Below the pieces are notes generated by a model. It was not told where the DNA came from. It did not search any database and saw nothing but the letters and a program-made list of their open reading frames with translations. A DNA stretch of 64,000 nt from Mycobacterium colombiense (GTDB taxonomy: Bacteria > Actinomycetota > Actinomycetes > Mycobacteriales > Mycobacteriaceae), in contig NZ_MBEI01000035.1 in assembly GCF_001953985.1 (NCBI RefSeq), forward strand, positions 1 through 64,000, read 5' to 3'. Positions 63,937 through 64,000 of the stretch are shown in pieces (position 1 is the first letter of the stretch; every line of letters begins with the position of its first letter). The position numbers and the translations under genes were made by a program.

Positions 63937-64000
63937 ATGGCCAAGAAATCCAAGATCGTCAAGAACGACCGCCGCCGCGCGGTCGTGGCACGCTACGCCG
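63937..64000 (+). CDS. rpsN2: 30S ribosomal protein S14, zinc-free paralogue (partial)
   Basis: Begins ATG 63937, two bases after rpmG2, and continues beyond the window; 21 residues are visible ('MAKKSKIVKNDRRRAVVARY'), the opening of the long, cysteine-free S14. The order L28-L33-S14 predicts S18 next. Confidence 0.9.
   Translation, partial: MAKKSKIVKNDRRRAVVARYA

Overview
The window is high-GC chromosomal DNA from a Mycobacterium. The complete ESX-3 type VII secretion locus, PE/PPE genes, a mycofactocin-type dehydrogenase, IdeR- and Zur-like operators and many mycobacterial-only families support this. Gene content follows, in inverted orientation, the M. tuberculosis stretch from Rv0321 (dcd) to Rv0281, but a block of more than 20 kb interrupts it between the Rv0320-like and Rv0315-like genes. 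Comparisons with M. tuberculosis genes are from memory, not from a search.

Layout. 1-4.9 kb: two large Hsp70-like proteins with low-complexity tails, dCTP deaminase and an exported protein, all on the minus strand. 5.09-10.19 kb: a tRNA-Gly(CCC) gene followed by two tandem, decayed integrative elements, marked by three copies of the tRNA 3' half (5115, 8926, 10140). The first element carries two convergent two-gene cassettes. Each cassette pairs a small protein of one shared family with an effector-like protein, TIR-like in one and HEPN in the other, and both effectors carry a winged-helix-like segment. This looks like an undescribed modular defence system and is the main novelty here. 10.2-29 kb is accessory: a frameshifted DUF4926-like gene, a mycofactocin-type SDR, a PknK-like kinase fused to Kelch repeats facing an FHA-ABC exporter, an L,D-transpeptidase, two DUF732 proteins, a polyol dehydrogenase/xylulokinase operon, a PAP2-lipid kinase fusion, tandem Sap/GAP membrane proteins and a GT-C glycosyltransferase. 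29-44.4 kb holds orthologues of the Rv0315 to Rv0294 region: GH16 glucanase, Hsp70-like proteins, a TetR/NTF2 pair, an L,D-transpeptidase-like protein, PAP2, BluB, sulfatase and Tam. 44.5-60.5 kb is ESX-3 (eccE3 to eccA3, minus strand, mostly overlapping genes), with two IdeR-like boxes and a near-perfect Zur-like palindrome upstream. 61-64 kb holds an Rv0281-type methyltransferase and a divergent zinc-starvation block: rpmE2 and a COG0523 protein leftward, rpmB2-rpmG2-rpsN2 rightward, with Zur-like palindromes between them.

Together the right-hand 20 kb reads as a metal-starvation region: ESX-3 serves siderophore-dependent iron (and zinc) homeostasis, and the cysteine-poor ribosomal proteins free zinc. 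The left-hand 30 kb is strain- or lineage-variable DNA around a tRNA integration hotspot.
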